From IMG/VR virus record IMGVR_UViG_3300040811_000439, positions 1-64,000 of that record: a stretch of 64,000 bases of DNA. The stretch is one strand, 5' to 3'. A program made the position numbers and the translations under genes. The notes beneath the pieces are model-generated. The model made no database searches. It was not told the origin of the DNA and was given only the letters and a program-made list of their open reading frames with translations. This DNA is from a virus. This document shows positions 32,662 through 40,783 of the stretch, one piece after another; the stretch's first letter is position 1; the number at the start of each line of letters is the position of its first letter.

Positions 32662-33525
32662 TCAGGTTCCCCAGGCGTTACCGAAGACGTCGACGTGGAG
32701 GCGTGGGCTATATCTGTAGCCTTTTTCGAGGGCGAGCTCTGCGACTTGACGACCGTTTTTGAAGTAACTGTCTGTCGTACCGCCAACAGGCATGAGGTAA
32801 ACCGGCGCTTCAAGTCCCGCAGATCTATATTCTGCAACAGCTCTATCAACTTCTGCCACATCAACATCATCAGAAACAACGAACTTAAGATACAAGTGGC
32901 TGTTAGGAACACTAGCGTACTTAACAGCAACATCAGGCTTGATAGCATCAACCCAAGTATGTCCACTAACCGATAGTTTAGGGGAGCAAGAGAATGTAAT
33001 GTGTACCTGTTGATTATCTGTGAGGTACGTTTTGAAATCCTCTGACAGAGATTGTGTAGTATTGGTTTCGAACGTGACATTCTTCAAGTCCTTCATGCGT
33101 GGATGTTCTAGCAACTGTATATATGCTCGTTGCCAACCTAATAGAGGCTCACCGCCTGTGATTACCAAATGGATATCCTGACCATTATCCAATGACCATG
33201 CGCCTGTTGGTGTAAGTGCAAGTAGATCATCAACTAGCTGATCAATGTCTACATCATGTTGAAAACGTTTGAATGCAGGGTGCCAAGCAGCATAGCTATC
33301 GCACCCTACAGTCACAAGTGGGAGATCCTCAAGTGTATCATAGTTATCAATCTCATCTACAATCTTTTGGATCTGAGGCTCTGCTGTTTCGTCACTGTTC
33401 CTAGCAATACCAAACTTAGGACAAGTAAAGTTACAACCATACATACGAAGGAATACACTAGGCACACCTGTCCAGCGACCTTCTCCTTGAACTGAATAAA
33501 ACGCTTCAGTATATCTTACTTTCAT
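32662..33525 (-). CDS. queE: 7-carboxy-7-deazaguanine synthase QueE (287 aa)
   Basis: A radical SAM enzyme that contracts 6-carboxytetrahydropterin to 7-carboxy-7-deazaguanine. YSVQGEGRWTGVPSVFLRMYGC is the QueE N-terminus, VITGGEPLLGW the SAM-binding GGEP motif, and LHVDVFGNAWGT the usual ending. The cluster motif is unusual: GCNFTC is not followed by the normal WCD; the matching GCDSYAAW comes 39 residues later, giving CX3CX39C. QueD is two genes upstream; FolE and YhhQ lie near 41-42 kb. Confidence 0.88.
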   Translation of the reverse strand: MKVRYTEAFYSVQGEGRWTGVPSVFLRMYGCNFTCPKFGIARNSDETAEPQIQKIVDEIDNYDTLEDLPLVTVGCDSYAAWHPAFKRFQHDVDIDQLVDDLLALTPTGAWSLDNGQDIHLVITGGEPLLGWQRAYIQLLEHPRMKDLKNVTFETNTTQSLSEDFKTYLTDNQQVHITFSCSPKLSVSGHTWVDAIKPDVAVKYASVPNSHLYLKFVVSDDVDVAEVDRAVAEYRSAGLEAPVYLMPVGGTTDSYFKNGRQVAELALEKGYRYSPRLHVDVFGNAWGT

Positions 33526-33534
33526 TGACGCCTC

Positions 33535-33723
33535 TTAGTCTACAACTATGTGGGTTTTTAGTGTATCAATCATCTTAGCCTTTGTAAGACGACGATCGAG
33601 GTTGATACCATGATCTGCTGCCCAGTCATCGATTTCCTTCTTTGTCATCTTGTTAAGCTCAGCTTCTGTAATAACAGCAGGTGTGTCTCCAACTCCTAGC
33701 CATTTCATAATGCATTTAAACAT
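33535..33723 (-). CDS. HeH/LEM/SAP-like small protein (62 aa)
   Basis: GGAG before ATG 33723 supports this start, within the last codons of queD. The C-terminal 40 residues (MTKKEIDDWAADHGINLDRR, then LTKAKMIDTLKTHI) form a helix-extended-helix motif of the HeH/Rho-N/LEM type, common in phage proteins that bind nucleic acid. Located between queD and queE, so co-expressed with them; no enzymatic role is evident. Confidence 0.6.
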   Translation of the reverse strand: MFKCIMKWLGVGDTPAVITEAELNKMTKKEIDDWAADHGINLDRRLTKAKMIDTLKTHIVVD

Positions 33724-34189
33724 CAAATTCTCCATCTTCTCTGTGACCAACTCGCATAGCCATATTTGAGTCAGTTTCTCTTACCTCAACCTTACAGCAC
33801 CATACCCTAGTGCCAGGTTCCCAACTAGGTAAAAATATTGTGTTTACGTATTCATACAAAAAGTCTGATAGACCTTCACATCCAGTCTTTTCAACTTCTG
33901 TAATCTTTGCTAGGCCTTTTTTGCCTAGTTCTAGTAGCATGTCGCGGTCTGGATCATCCTGTGCTACTAGCAGAGTGTGATCAAACCAGTCTTCTAAGCT
34001 GTCCTTTAGTGGACGTAATCCACCGAAGTCTACTACCCAGTTACGAGCATCTAGGTCATCAGTTTCAAATTCAAAATGGAAACTTAATGCGTATCCGTGG
34101 ATAAGATTGCAGTGTGAATCTGCTCTCCACTGTCTGTATGCTACTGGACCTAAATGCCTGTATGTTTTTGTACTAATATATTTTGCCAT
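33716..34189 (-). CDS. queD: 6-carboxy-tetrahydropterin synthase QueD (157 aa)
   Basis: Converts dihydroneopterin triphosphate to 6-carboxytetrahydropterin. The zinc ligands are in SHCNLIHGYALSFHF (His and HGY where most have HGH), the DFG element is VVDFGGLRPL, the catalytic His region is FDHTLLV, and the substrate-anchoring Glu is in VEVRETDSNMAM. The size is within the family range. It starts a unit with the HeH-like gene and queE, under a good promoter and a structured leader. Confidence 0.88.
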   Translation of the reverse strand: MAKYISTKTYRHLGPVAYRQWRADSHCNLIHGYALSFHFEFETDDLDARNWVVDFGGLRPLKDSLEDWFDHTLLVAQDDPDRDMLLELGKKGLAKITEVEKTGCEGLSDFLYEYVNTIFLPSWEPGTRVWCCKVEVRETDSNMAMRVGHREDGEFDV

Positions 34190-34290
34190 GTTTATACTCC
34201 TTGGTTATGGAGTGTGCGGAATATTTAAAGAGGGTCGAACACCTTAGTCCTCTATAGTAATATTGTAAGATATTTATGATAGCGTGTCAA
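34190..34290 (-). promoter_or_regulatory. Promoter and structured leader of the queD unit
   Basis: TTGACA (34285-34290) and TACAAT (34262-34267) on the minus strand are 17 bases apart; the -35 box overlaps the stop codon of the upstream gene. The predicted ~65-base leader begins with a small hairpin, AGAGG...CCTCT, whose loop (GGTGT) can pair with ACACT downstream, close to the RBS AAGGAG. The shape recalls a pseudoknotted preQ1-type riboswitch, but the conserved loop bases are absent, so only the promoter is firm. Confidence 0.6.
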
Positions 34291-34859
34291 CTTTTATTTA
34301 AACGTGCCTTGAGTGCGTCCGTCTGCACTGCTTGGAAAGCAATAATACTACGCATCTCTTTACAACGTCGTTGTGGACCTGAACCGATGTGTAGAACGCT
34401 AGCATCAAATGTAATTAGTTTTCGTGGTTCGTATTCACTTGCACCGTATTCATCGCCTTGTTTAAATTGTGTGCTACCGCCCCAATTGGTATCCCATTCT
34501 TTATCCGTATATAGAACACCGGTAATACTCTGTTCTGGTGTAGGCCAATCAGTATGGAAATCTCCATCTATACCAAATGTATTTGAACTAGCCATACAGC
34601 GTACAAGCATGTAATCATCTTGCACCATATCTAAGAAACGATTAGCTAGTGTTTTGACAAGCTCTGGACAATCTTCCTTATAGTCCCAGGTTTGATGCGT
34701 GTAGAAGTTTTGAAACCAACAAGGATAATTAGGTTCTATATTACTATCGCTAGTTTGTCCAAAGCGCCACCTTGGAGCATATACCACGTCTGCAAGGAGT
34801 TCCACATGTTCATTTTCTGAAATCCATTCTTTATGTGTATTAAATAAGACCACGTGCAT
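34287..34859 (-). CDS. 2OG-Fe(II) oxygenase-like protein (190 aa)
   Basis: FHTDWPTPEQSITGVLYTD supplies the H-x-D metal pair with the following strand, and FDASVLHIGSGPQRRCKEMR the distal His and the Arg expected to bind oxoglutarate. The start is uncertain: ATG 34859 keeps the overlap with the upstream gene to 20 bases; six codons upstream is another ATG. Such prolyl-hydroxylase-like proteins are common in marine phages; substrate unknown. Confidence 0.68.
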   Translation of the reverse strand: MHVVLFNTHKEWISENEHVELLADVVYAPRWRFGQTSDSNIEPNYPCWFQNFYTHQTWDYKEDCPELVKTLANRFLDMVQDDYMLVRCMASSNTFGIDGDFHTDWPTPEQSITGVLYTDKEWDTNWGGSTQFKQGDEYGASEYEPRKLITFDASVLHIGSGPQRRCKEMRSIIAFQAVQTDALKARLNKS

Positions 34860-35211
34860 AACTCCAAATAGCAACATATGTTAACATATGTAATAGTTGA
34901 TCAAAACCAAACAATATCCAATACTGCGGATGTGCTGTTGTTAGTTTCATAATACGCGATACTAGTTCTTTACAATAATCAATAGTGTAGTGTACGGCGA
35001 AATCAGCTAACCCAACAAATAGAGCAAAAGGCCAACCAATAAAATAATAACAAATAACAAATGTAAAGACACCGTGTATAGCTGCATGGATCAGTCCACC
35101 TAGACCAAATAGTTTACTTTTTGCCTGGATCATCCACGGAGTTTGTAAACAGAAGTCGCCGAGCCAATGCTTAACTAGCAGTGCTATTAAGAGTTCAATC
35201 ATCACCACCAC
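34840..35211 (-). CDS. DUF3307-type membrane protein (123 aa)
   Basis: An integral membrane protein. LLIALLVKHWLGDFCLQTPWM at the N-terminus, LIHAAIHGVFTFVICYYF, and ALFVGLADFAVHYTIDYCKE fit the DUF3307 family (HxxxDFxLQ, H-A-x-x-H, and D-x-x-x-H-Y-x-x-D patterns). The function of the family is unknown to me. It overlaps the phosphoribosyltransferase gene by 10 bases. Confidence 0.7.
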   Translation of the reverse strand: MVVMIELLIALLVKHWLGDFCLQTPWMIQAKSKLFGLGGLIHAAIHGVFTFVICYYFIGWPFALFVGLADFAVHYTIDYCKELVSRIMKLTTAHPQYWILFGFDQLLHMLTYVAIWSYARGLI

Positions 35212-35714
35212 TCCTCATAGGGGAATACGACCCATGTATCTTCTTCAGCTTTGTTAATTTCAATGCTTGTATAATCGATGTTAAATGGACTTGCTAGATT
35301 GTTTACGATAGTTGCAAAGCGAACATTCTGATTCCAAACTTTATCCCATCGGTGTTCATTTGGATGACAGCCTGCCGGCCAATCTTCTTTAATCCATTGG
35401 AATGTAGCACCACTATCGTTAATATCGTCTAGGATAAGAAATTTCTTATCTTCATATGTGCCACCCATTTGGAAAATACCAAATGCATCTTCTGCCATCC
35501 AACAGTTAGATTCTTGTTCATCGCCATCACGCAAACGAACATCCAGTGTGTGCATTTTAATACCTGTAAGATGACTCATTAGAACAGCAGGAATTAATCC
35601 ACCTCTGGTAATACCTACAATATAATCGGGCCGCCAGTTGTCGGCATACATTTGCTTTATAACGTTATGTACACCCTTTTCAATATCTCGATTAGACAGA
35701 TATAGTTTGTTCAT
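35202..35714 (-). CDS. Phosphoribosyltransferase-like protein (170 aa)
   Basis: KFLILDDINDSGATFQWI is the PRPP-binding loop (hydrophobic strand, DD, x, x, D, S/T-G) of type I phosphoribosyltransferases. YIVGITRGGLIPAVLMSHLTG is the preceding pyrophosphate loop. The closest type is hypoxanthine/xanthine-guanine transferase, so it may salvage purine bases, or possibly a deazapurine given the queuosine-type genes near it; the latter is only an inference. Confidence 0.8.
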   Translation of the reverse strand: MNKLYLSNRDIEKGVHNVIKQMYADNWRPDYIVGITRGGLIPAVLMSHLTGIKMHTLDVRLRDGDEQESNCWMAEDAFGIFQMGGTYEDKKFLILDDINDSGATFQWIKEDWPAGCHPNEHRWDKVWNQNVRFATIVNNLASPFNIDYTSIEINKAEEDTWVVFPYEEWW

Positions 35715-35718
35715 TTGT

Positions 35719-35937
35719 TCACGCCTTGATGCTTATAATGTCGCGGGCGTCAAAATCAATAGGTCCTTTTCGTCCTTTGATATAACGCCAGTTAACATTA
35801 TATTTGTTTTTTAGAGTATAACTGATATGCTCTACACTTTTACCTAATGCAATATACATATCATTTCGACTAACACGATCTATTCCTTGACTTAGTTTAG
35901 CATGAGCCAGTCGTTGCACTATTTCTAAATCTTTCAT
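35719..35937 (-). CDS. Hypothetical small protein (72 aa)
   Basis: AAGG lies upstream of the ATG. The helical N-terminus (MKDLEIVQRLAHAKLSQGID) is followed by SRNDMYIALGKSVEHISYTL and a basic tail GRKGPIDFDARD. A small helix-turn-helix-like DNA-binding protein is possible but unproven. It overlaps the cupin gene by 41 bases. Confidence 0.55.
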   Translation of the reverse strand: MKDLEIVQRLAHAKLSQGIDRVSRNDMYIALGKSVEHISYTLKNKYNVNWRYIKGRKGPIDFDARDIISIKA

Positions 35938-36352
35938 CTCTTACCTTCTGCTTTCGCCATTCAAAATACTTTTCATTGTGCATCCATTTACCGTTGACAA
36001 TGAAACCCCACTCACGTAGTTTAGGACCAGGAATGAATAGTGACCAAGCACATACTCCTGGTTCTAGTTCTACACGATGCAGACTCTTAGGACCGCTAAA
36101 ACGCATGTGTCCTGGACCACGCCAGAAACGTCCTTTAGGAGTAGTCTCCCAATAACCTCCACGTAAGATTAGCGTGAAGTAGGGCCAGGGATGATCGTGT
36201 AGTTCATCCGGATCGCTTTGTAAAAACTTGTGTAAGAATACGTTAAATGGAAACCATTTACGATCTTTTAGAAACAAGTAATACCTAACCAAGTAGGGCT
36301 TCTGCCCAATGCGATCTAGGATTACACGTTTCCTATCTTTGAACATATTCAT
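35897..36352 (-). CDS. Cupin-fold protein (151 aa)
   Basis: HDHPWPYFTLILRGGYWE is a cupin motif 1 (HxHP....G..E), and later GPKSLHRVELEPGVCAWSLF provides the second His strand. The N-terminus KPYLVRYYLFLKDRKWFPFN is basic and aromatic. The gene overlaps the preceding GNAT-like gene (ATGA). Cupins bind metal and catalyse or bind sugars and other small molecules; the substrate here is unknown. Confidence 0.7.
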   Translation of the reverse strand: MNMFKDRKRVILDRIGQKPYLVRYYLFLKDRKWFPFNVFLHKFLQSDPDELHDHPWPYFTLILRGGYWETTPKGRFWRGPGHMRFSGPKSLHRVELEPGVCAWSLFIPGPKLREWGFIVNGKWMHNEKYFEWRKQKVRDERFRNSATTGSC

Positions 36353-36807
36353 AAACTGTATTCGTAGTTATCAGTTGCAGTATTGTTCTGCAAAGTAACT
36401 GCTCCATTGTTTAAGTGAAACCTACGTGCCATATCCGTTTTTGGACTTAGTGTAATAAGACGTTTGACTTTATGATTTGCACGACATTCATCTAGCAACC
36501 GAAAAACAACGTCTCTGCCAGCACGTGGCGCACGACTCCAAACTGTATATGCTACGCAAATAGAACCGTGTTGATCTTCCTGACAAGCAGCCTGACTCAT
36601 AAGGTCAAGTTCCTTTACAGTAGTTGGTACTTCATTAGTATAGGCAACGCAAATTGCTGCCTGATACTTACCGTCCGTTTCCAACACATAAACCCGACGA
36701 CCCGGGCCCAACCTAAAATTAAGGTCAAGCTCGGGTCTCACGGGGTCGTGGTTGGTATCAAACTGTAGTGCTTCTACATTTTCATATGTCAGCGTAGTTA
36801 GGTTCAA
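36349..36807 (-). CDS. GNAT-like acetyltransferase (152 aa)
   Basis: The C-terminal half has the order of a GNAT fold: a strand AYTVWSRAPRAGRDVVFRLL with the R-x-x-G-type pyrophosphate contact, a helix, KRLITLSPKTDMARRFHLNNGA as the later strand and helix, and an aromatic end. The family transfers acetyl from acetyl-CoA to amines. The assignment rests on fold pattern. It is the first gene after the autotransporter's downstream end (36820) and has RBS AAGGAG. Confidence 0.55.
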   Translation of the reverse strand: MNLTTLTYENVEALQFDTNHDPVRPELDLNFRLGPGRRVYVLETDGKYQAAICVAYTNEVPTTVKELDLMSQAACQEDQHGSICVAYTVWSRAPRAGRDVVFRLLDECRANHKVKRLITLSPKTDMARRFHLNNGAVTLQNNTATDNYEYSL

Positions 36808-36819
36808 TACCTTTTCTCC

Positions 36820-39800
36820 TTAGAACTTCAAGTTCACTTTCATGCCTAGGTTAACTTCATTGTTACCTGAGACACCTGCAACATTGCTACGATGCTCTGC
36901 ATAGCCAGCAAGTGCAACATTGTTTACATTATATTTTACAAACAAACCGGTATCATATTCAATATTTTTCGTACTTGCATCAGCACTTCCTTCATTAAAT
37001 AATACCTGTCCGTCAAGTGTACGTCCTACTGGAACCTTGTAGTTCATCTTACCGCTTGTAACTGTCATTGGCTGACTAAAGTTAGCGCCAACAGTCCAAC
37101 CATTGCTAAACTTGTAACCTGCACCAACACCCCAACTGTTACTTACTAGGGTGCTGTACCCAGTTACTAGACTAAACTCCTTGGATGACTCAACGTCTGT
37201 CATGCCCAACTGGAAGTTACCAAACCCAAACCAGTTCTCATCAAACTTGTGATTGAGACGCAAGCCTGCATAGTTTGTGGTGTGTGACTCACCAACTCCC
37301 ATAAAGCCTTCCTGAACGTTGTTAAGGAACTTACCTGTCTCCTTAATCATACCAAGTGCGGCAGTAATAGTAGTTTCTTCGCTACTATGTACATCATACT
37401 CTGTACGCATGCCCCAGTCGCCATTGGCTTTGGCATCTGGGTCAAATTTGAATGATGTCCTAATACCAAACAAGTCACTAGTGCCTTCGCCGGCATTAGC
37501 AAGATTCCAATAACCGTCATAGTTTGCACCAAAACTTAGTGCTTCTGTTGACGATCCAGGACGAGTATCAATAGCTTGAGTGTTGTTTAGATTGATTGTA
37601 AAATCACGCTCAAAGCTATCAAGCACCGTAACATTACTTAGTGCCGCAAATGCATCGCTACTAATACTTCCGACAGCAGCGCCGCCACTTAGCGTTTCAA
37701 GGCTAGCAATAGCACCACTCGTACGCCCGCTTGTTGGAATACCTGTTGCACCTACAGGCTGTGTAGCCTTGTCCAAGTCCAACATGCCTTGTCCATGTGT
37801 GTGTTTAGCATAGTCAGGCAAGTCCTTGTCTGCTGTTGTTAGCAACAGTTTAACAAGGTTCTCACCCTTCATGTGAGGCCACATCTGATGTACAATAGCA
37901 AGTGCACCAGTTACAACAGGCGCTGCCATACTAGTACCACTCATTGTTACAGTTGTGCCATCCTTGTACGCACTTTCGATACTACTACCTGGTGCAAGGA
38001 TATAAAAGTCACTTGCCTTGGCAGCATCTTTACAGAGATTATTTGTAAAGTCCCAGGTAGCACAAACAGTACCAGCCTTGTTACTGTAACTAGCAATCTT
38101 ATTGTTAGCAAGATCATATGAGCCAACGATTAGCATACGTCCGCCCATAATAAGGTTGCCATTAGAATCTGTAGCATGGGCCATCTGACCAGTACCTGAT
38201 ACATAGTCTTTAGCAAAGTTACCAGCACTGTTCACAAGGATCTGTTCGCTACCTAGTGCAGTTGCCCACAACTTGGCTTCGTCTACAGCACCATTGTATC
38301 CATTCTCACCGTAGTACCAGTGATTACTATACTGGACACCAGTAGTACCTGTTGGAGTTAGACTTCCCTTAAAGGCAGTATCTTCTGCAAAGTTAGCACT
38401 GGCGTTAAAAGCAATACTTCCTAAGTCTCGTGCCCATGTTGCACCTACTCGTGCACGTTGGAAACTGTAGCCAGTGCTGTCACTTACTTTTACGACAGCA
38501 ACGTCTGCATCAAATGCAACACCGTGTGTACCGCTACCGTTCTTACGTCCAGCCGCAATACCCAACACATGACTACCGTGACCAACGTTGTCATCCATAA
38601 ACGTCGCATCATTTGTTAGAGTGTTGAACTCATGTTTAACTGCACCAGCAAGGTCTGAGTGATCCTTATCGTAACCAGTATCAGCAATAGTAATTAGACT
38701 GCCTTTACCAGTCCAACCACGGGAGTATGCAACGTCTGCGTTAATTGCCTGCTTGTAGTTCTGACCAGAAGTTCCATTGAACTCTGAAGTACGATAGCTT
38801 ACAGGATTGCTGTTGAACCCTGCGGTACGTGTGCCCATGTCAGGATGATCGTCTGCAATAGGTGTACTATCAGCAGGAGCATCCTCTGTTGTGGTGCTCA
38901 TAACCTTAGTCCAACTATCTGTCACTACAGTATTTTCAGTACTAGTTTCAACTACAGTTTCACCGCGAATTAGTTTCTCAGTACCATCAGTCCAAATCTG
39001 TTTTGTCACAGGAGTTGTGTTTGTGGTAGTTGTAGTAACAATAGTAGCAGTGGTCGTGTAATAACGTGTTACAGTAGTAATTAATTTACCGTCTACAGTT
39101 TCACTAGTTGTCTTGTCTTCATAGGTTGTATCAAATACTGGATCAGCTTCTGTTACGTCTGTAATAACTTCGTTTGTAACGGTTTCACTCGCTACAACAT
39201 GCTCTGTAGTACTTTCTACAGTTGCTTCACTTGTATTGACAACAACTTCATCTTCTGTACTACTAACCACTTCATCTGTAGCATCATGAGTAAATGAATG
39301 TCCATCTGTGTAAGTGTACACACTAATCTTAGGATATGTTAGTGTAGTAGTGACAGGCGTAGTGCTTGTGGTTGTAGTAGTACGAATGGTGTTATGTACC
39401 TTACTACCATCTTCCTGTGTAATAGTATCGACACGATCCGCATACTCGTTTACCACAACCGTTCCGCCACGAGTGACAGTTGTAGTTGGATCGTTTTGTT
39501 CTTCAACTGTATAGGCAATGTTCTGTGACATGTCCTGTGTAGTAACAATGTCAGCAGCCGAAAGTGTCTGTGTATAAGGTACTTCACGGATTTCACCACG
39601 TTCAGTTTTTGTGCTACCATCGCTGTAAACATATGTGGTTACATTCTGTAGGACCACTGTCCAACTACGATCATACTCCATCTTCTTTGTAGTTGTCTTT
39701 ACCCAAGTAGCGGTACGTGTTAGATCAGAGATGCTAGAACCGCCGGTTACAGTCTGCTCGCCATCGACTACAACAGTTTCCTTAACACGATCAGTACTTG

Positions 39801-40368
39801 TAGTAGCACTTGATTCACTTACTGTAACGCTACTGTTGCTTGCACTAATAACTGTTGGCGTAGTACTCTCAAAGATCGACTTAGATTCAGCTGCAATAAC
39901 ACGGTCCAAATCTTCCTTCTTTTCTAGGAACTTAAATTTATCTGTGTCATACCCTTTGCCATTGGTAACATCAACGACCATTGGACGAAGCTGATTCTTA
40001 AGGATCTTTACTACTGCTTCTGCTTTACGGAAGTCTTCTGATTCTAACTTAGCACGAAGTAGCATAGGATTCATACCTGCCTTATGCTCTTCCCAACTAG
40101 CAATTACATTGTCAATCTTGCTGACAATGTCTCCTGCCATAATTTTATCTGATTCAGTTGGATTAATTAGTGCACTAAGAGTTGCTGAACTTTGTGCAGC
40201 AGCAACTACATTCTCAAGGTCAGCAATCTGTCCACTGATAGCTGCAAAACTTGAATTTGTTGCGAACGAACGCTTTACTGTGTTTACTGCGGAACTTCCG
40301 CCGCCACCTTGACACGCTGTAAGCATTGTGGTGGCTAGCAACGCTCCTGCTAGTGTCTTATAAGTCAT
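36820..40368 (-). CDS. Subtilase (S8) autotransporter lipoprotein (1182 aa)
   Basis: The signal MTYKTLAGALLATTMLTACQ has a lipobox (LTAC, Cys19). Residues ~185-480 are a Thr-rich stalk with three degenerate repeats of ~105 residues. The subtilisin domain shows Asp563 (ITIADTGYD), His597 (VGHGSHVLG), oxyanion Asn717 (LVNSAGNF) and Ser813 (MSGTSMAAP). From about 900 to the terminal Phe the sequence alternates as an autotransporter beta-barrel. It would be exported, inserted in the outer membrane, and its protease displayed. No frameshift; it is by far the largest gene. Autotransporters are bacterial genes, so transfer from a host is likely. Confidence 0.88.
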   Translation of the reverse strand: MTYKTLAGALLATTMLTACQGGGGSSAVNTVKRSFATNSSFAAISGQIADLENVVAAAQSSATLSALINPTESDKIMAGDIVSKIDNVIASWEEHKAGMNPMLLRAKLESEDFRKAEAVVKILKNQLRPMVVDVTNGKGYDTDKFKFLEKKEDLDRVIAAESKSIFESTTPTVISASNSSVTVSESSATTSTDRVKETVVVDGEQTVTGGSSISDLTRTATWVKTTTKKMEYDRSWTVVLQNVTTYVYSDGSTKTERGEIREVPYTQTLSAADIVTTQDMSQNIAYTVEEQNDPTTTVTRGGTVVVNEYADRVDTITQEDGSKVHNTIRTTTTTSTTPVTTTLTYPKISVYTYTDGHSFTHDATDEVVSSTEDEVVVNTSEATVESTTEHVVASETVTNEVITDVTEADPVFDTTYEDKTTSETVDGKLITTVTRYYTTTATIVTTTTTNTTPVTKQIWTDGTEKLIRGETVVETSTENTVVTDSWTKVMSTTTEDAPADSTPIADDHPDMGTRTAGFNSNPVSYRTSEFNGTSGQNYKQAINADVAYSRGWTGKGSLITIADTGYDKDHSDLAGAVKHEFNTLTNDATFMDDNVGHGSHVLGIAAGRKNGSGTHGVAFDADVAVVKVSDSTGYSFQRARVGATWARDLGSIAFNASANFAEDTAFKGSLTPTGTTGVQYSNHWYYGENGYNGAVDEAKLWATALGSEQILVNSAGNFAKDYVSGTGQMAHATDSNGNLIMGGRMLIVGSYDLANNKIASYSNKAGTVCATWDFTNNLCKDAAKASDFYILAPGSSIESAYKDGTTVTMSGTSMAAPVVTGALAIVHQMWPHMKGENLVKLLLTTADKDLPDYAKHTHGQGMLDLDKATQPVGATGIPTSGRTSGAIASLETLSGGAAVGSISSDAFAALSNVTVLDSFERDFTINLNNTQAIDTRPGSSTEALSFGANYDGYWNLANAGEGTSDLFGIRTSFKFDPDAKANGDWGMRTEYDVHSSEETTITAALGMIKETGKFLNNVQEGFMGVGESHTTNYAGLRLNHKFDENWFGFGNFQLGMTDVESSKEFSLVTGYSTLVSNSWGVGAGYKFSNGWTVGANFSQPMTVTSGKMNYKVPVGRTLDGQVLFNEGSADASTKNIEYDTGLFVKYNVNNVALAGYAEHRSNVAGVSGNNEVNLGMKVNLKF

Positions 40369-40393
40369 ATTAACCCCGTGTTATTGACTAATA

Positions 40394-40450
40394 AAGAGCA
40401 TGTTCACCTTGAACATACTCTTATAATAACACAGCGTCTAGACTTGTCTA
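40394..40450 (-). promoter_or_regulatory. Promoter with inverted repeat at the transcription start of the autotransporter
   Basis: TAGACA (40445-40450) and TATTAT (40423-40428) on the minus strand are 16 bases apart. An inverted repeat, AAGAGCATGTTC-ACCTT-GAACATACTCTT (40394-40422, one wobble pair), starts right after the -10 box and would cover the start site. It may act as an operator or as a stable 5' hairpin. Confidence 0.55.
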
Positions 40451-40463
40451 CCGTTTTTAGAAA

Positions 40464-40721
40464 CTATATAGCGTTAAGTAATTCCCAGGCTTTGTAATGG
40501 CGTTCTAACTCTGCAAACTCTTCCCATTTTTCTTTTAATTCTGGATACTTGTCCATCATATCAAGTCTTTGTTGCAGATATTCCTCAAGAGGATCAGTTG
40601 GAGGAGTTATGGTCACCGTTGAGGTCGAGCCCCCCATTGTAATAGTACTTGAAATAGGATCGCCTATTTCTCTTGCACGTATAGTAATACCACCGTCTGG
40701 TGATTCATATATTTTTGGCAT
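40464..40721 (-). CDS. Hypothetical protein (85 aa)
   Basis: Begins MPKIYESPDGGITIRAREIG, with a PLEEYLQQRLDMMDKYPELKEKWEEF helical end that may form a coiled coil. AAAGGA is upstream. No recognised domain, though similar short proteins are common in marine phage genomes. It is isolated between a terminator (upstream) and the autotransporter promoter. Confidence 0.55.
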   Translation of the reverse strand: MPKIYESPDGGITIRAREIGDPISSTITMGGSTSTVTITPPTDPLEEYLQQRLDMMDKYPELKEKWEEFAELERHYKAWELLNAI

Positions 40722-40738
40722 TAAAGTTGTCCTTTATG

Positions 40739-40770
40739 AAAACGGAGGGCCCAACACGGACCCTCCGTTT
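40739..40770 (-). terminator. Rho-independent terminator after yhhQ
   Basis: AAACGGAGGG (40740-40749) and CCCTCCGTTT (40761-40770) form a perfect 10-bp stem with an 11-base loop. On the minus strand it is followed by TTTT, and it lies 14 bases past the end of yhhQ. It ends the folE-yhhQ transcript. A run of A on the other side lets it work in both directions. Confidence 0.8.
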
Positions 40771-40783
40771 CATAGCGTTATTG

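Noticed and set aside
32625-33080. Minus-strand open frame inside queE
   Set aside because: It lies within the well-supported queE; only its tail beyond the queE stop is of note.
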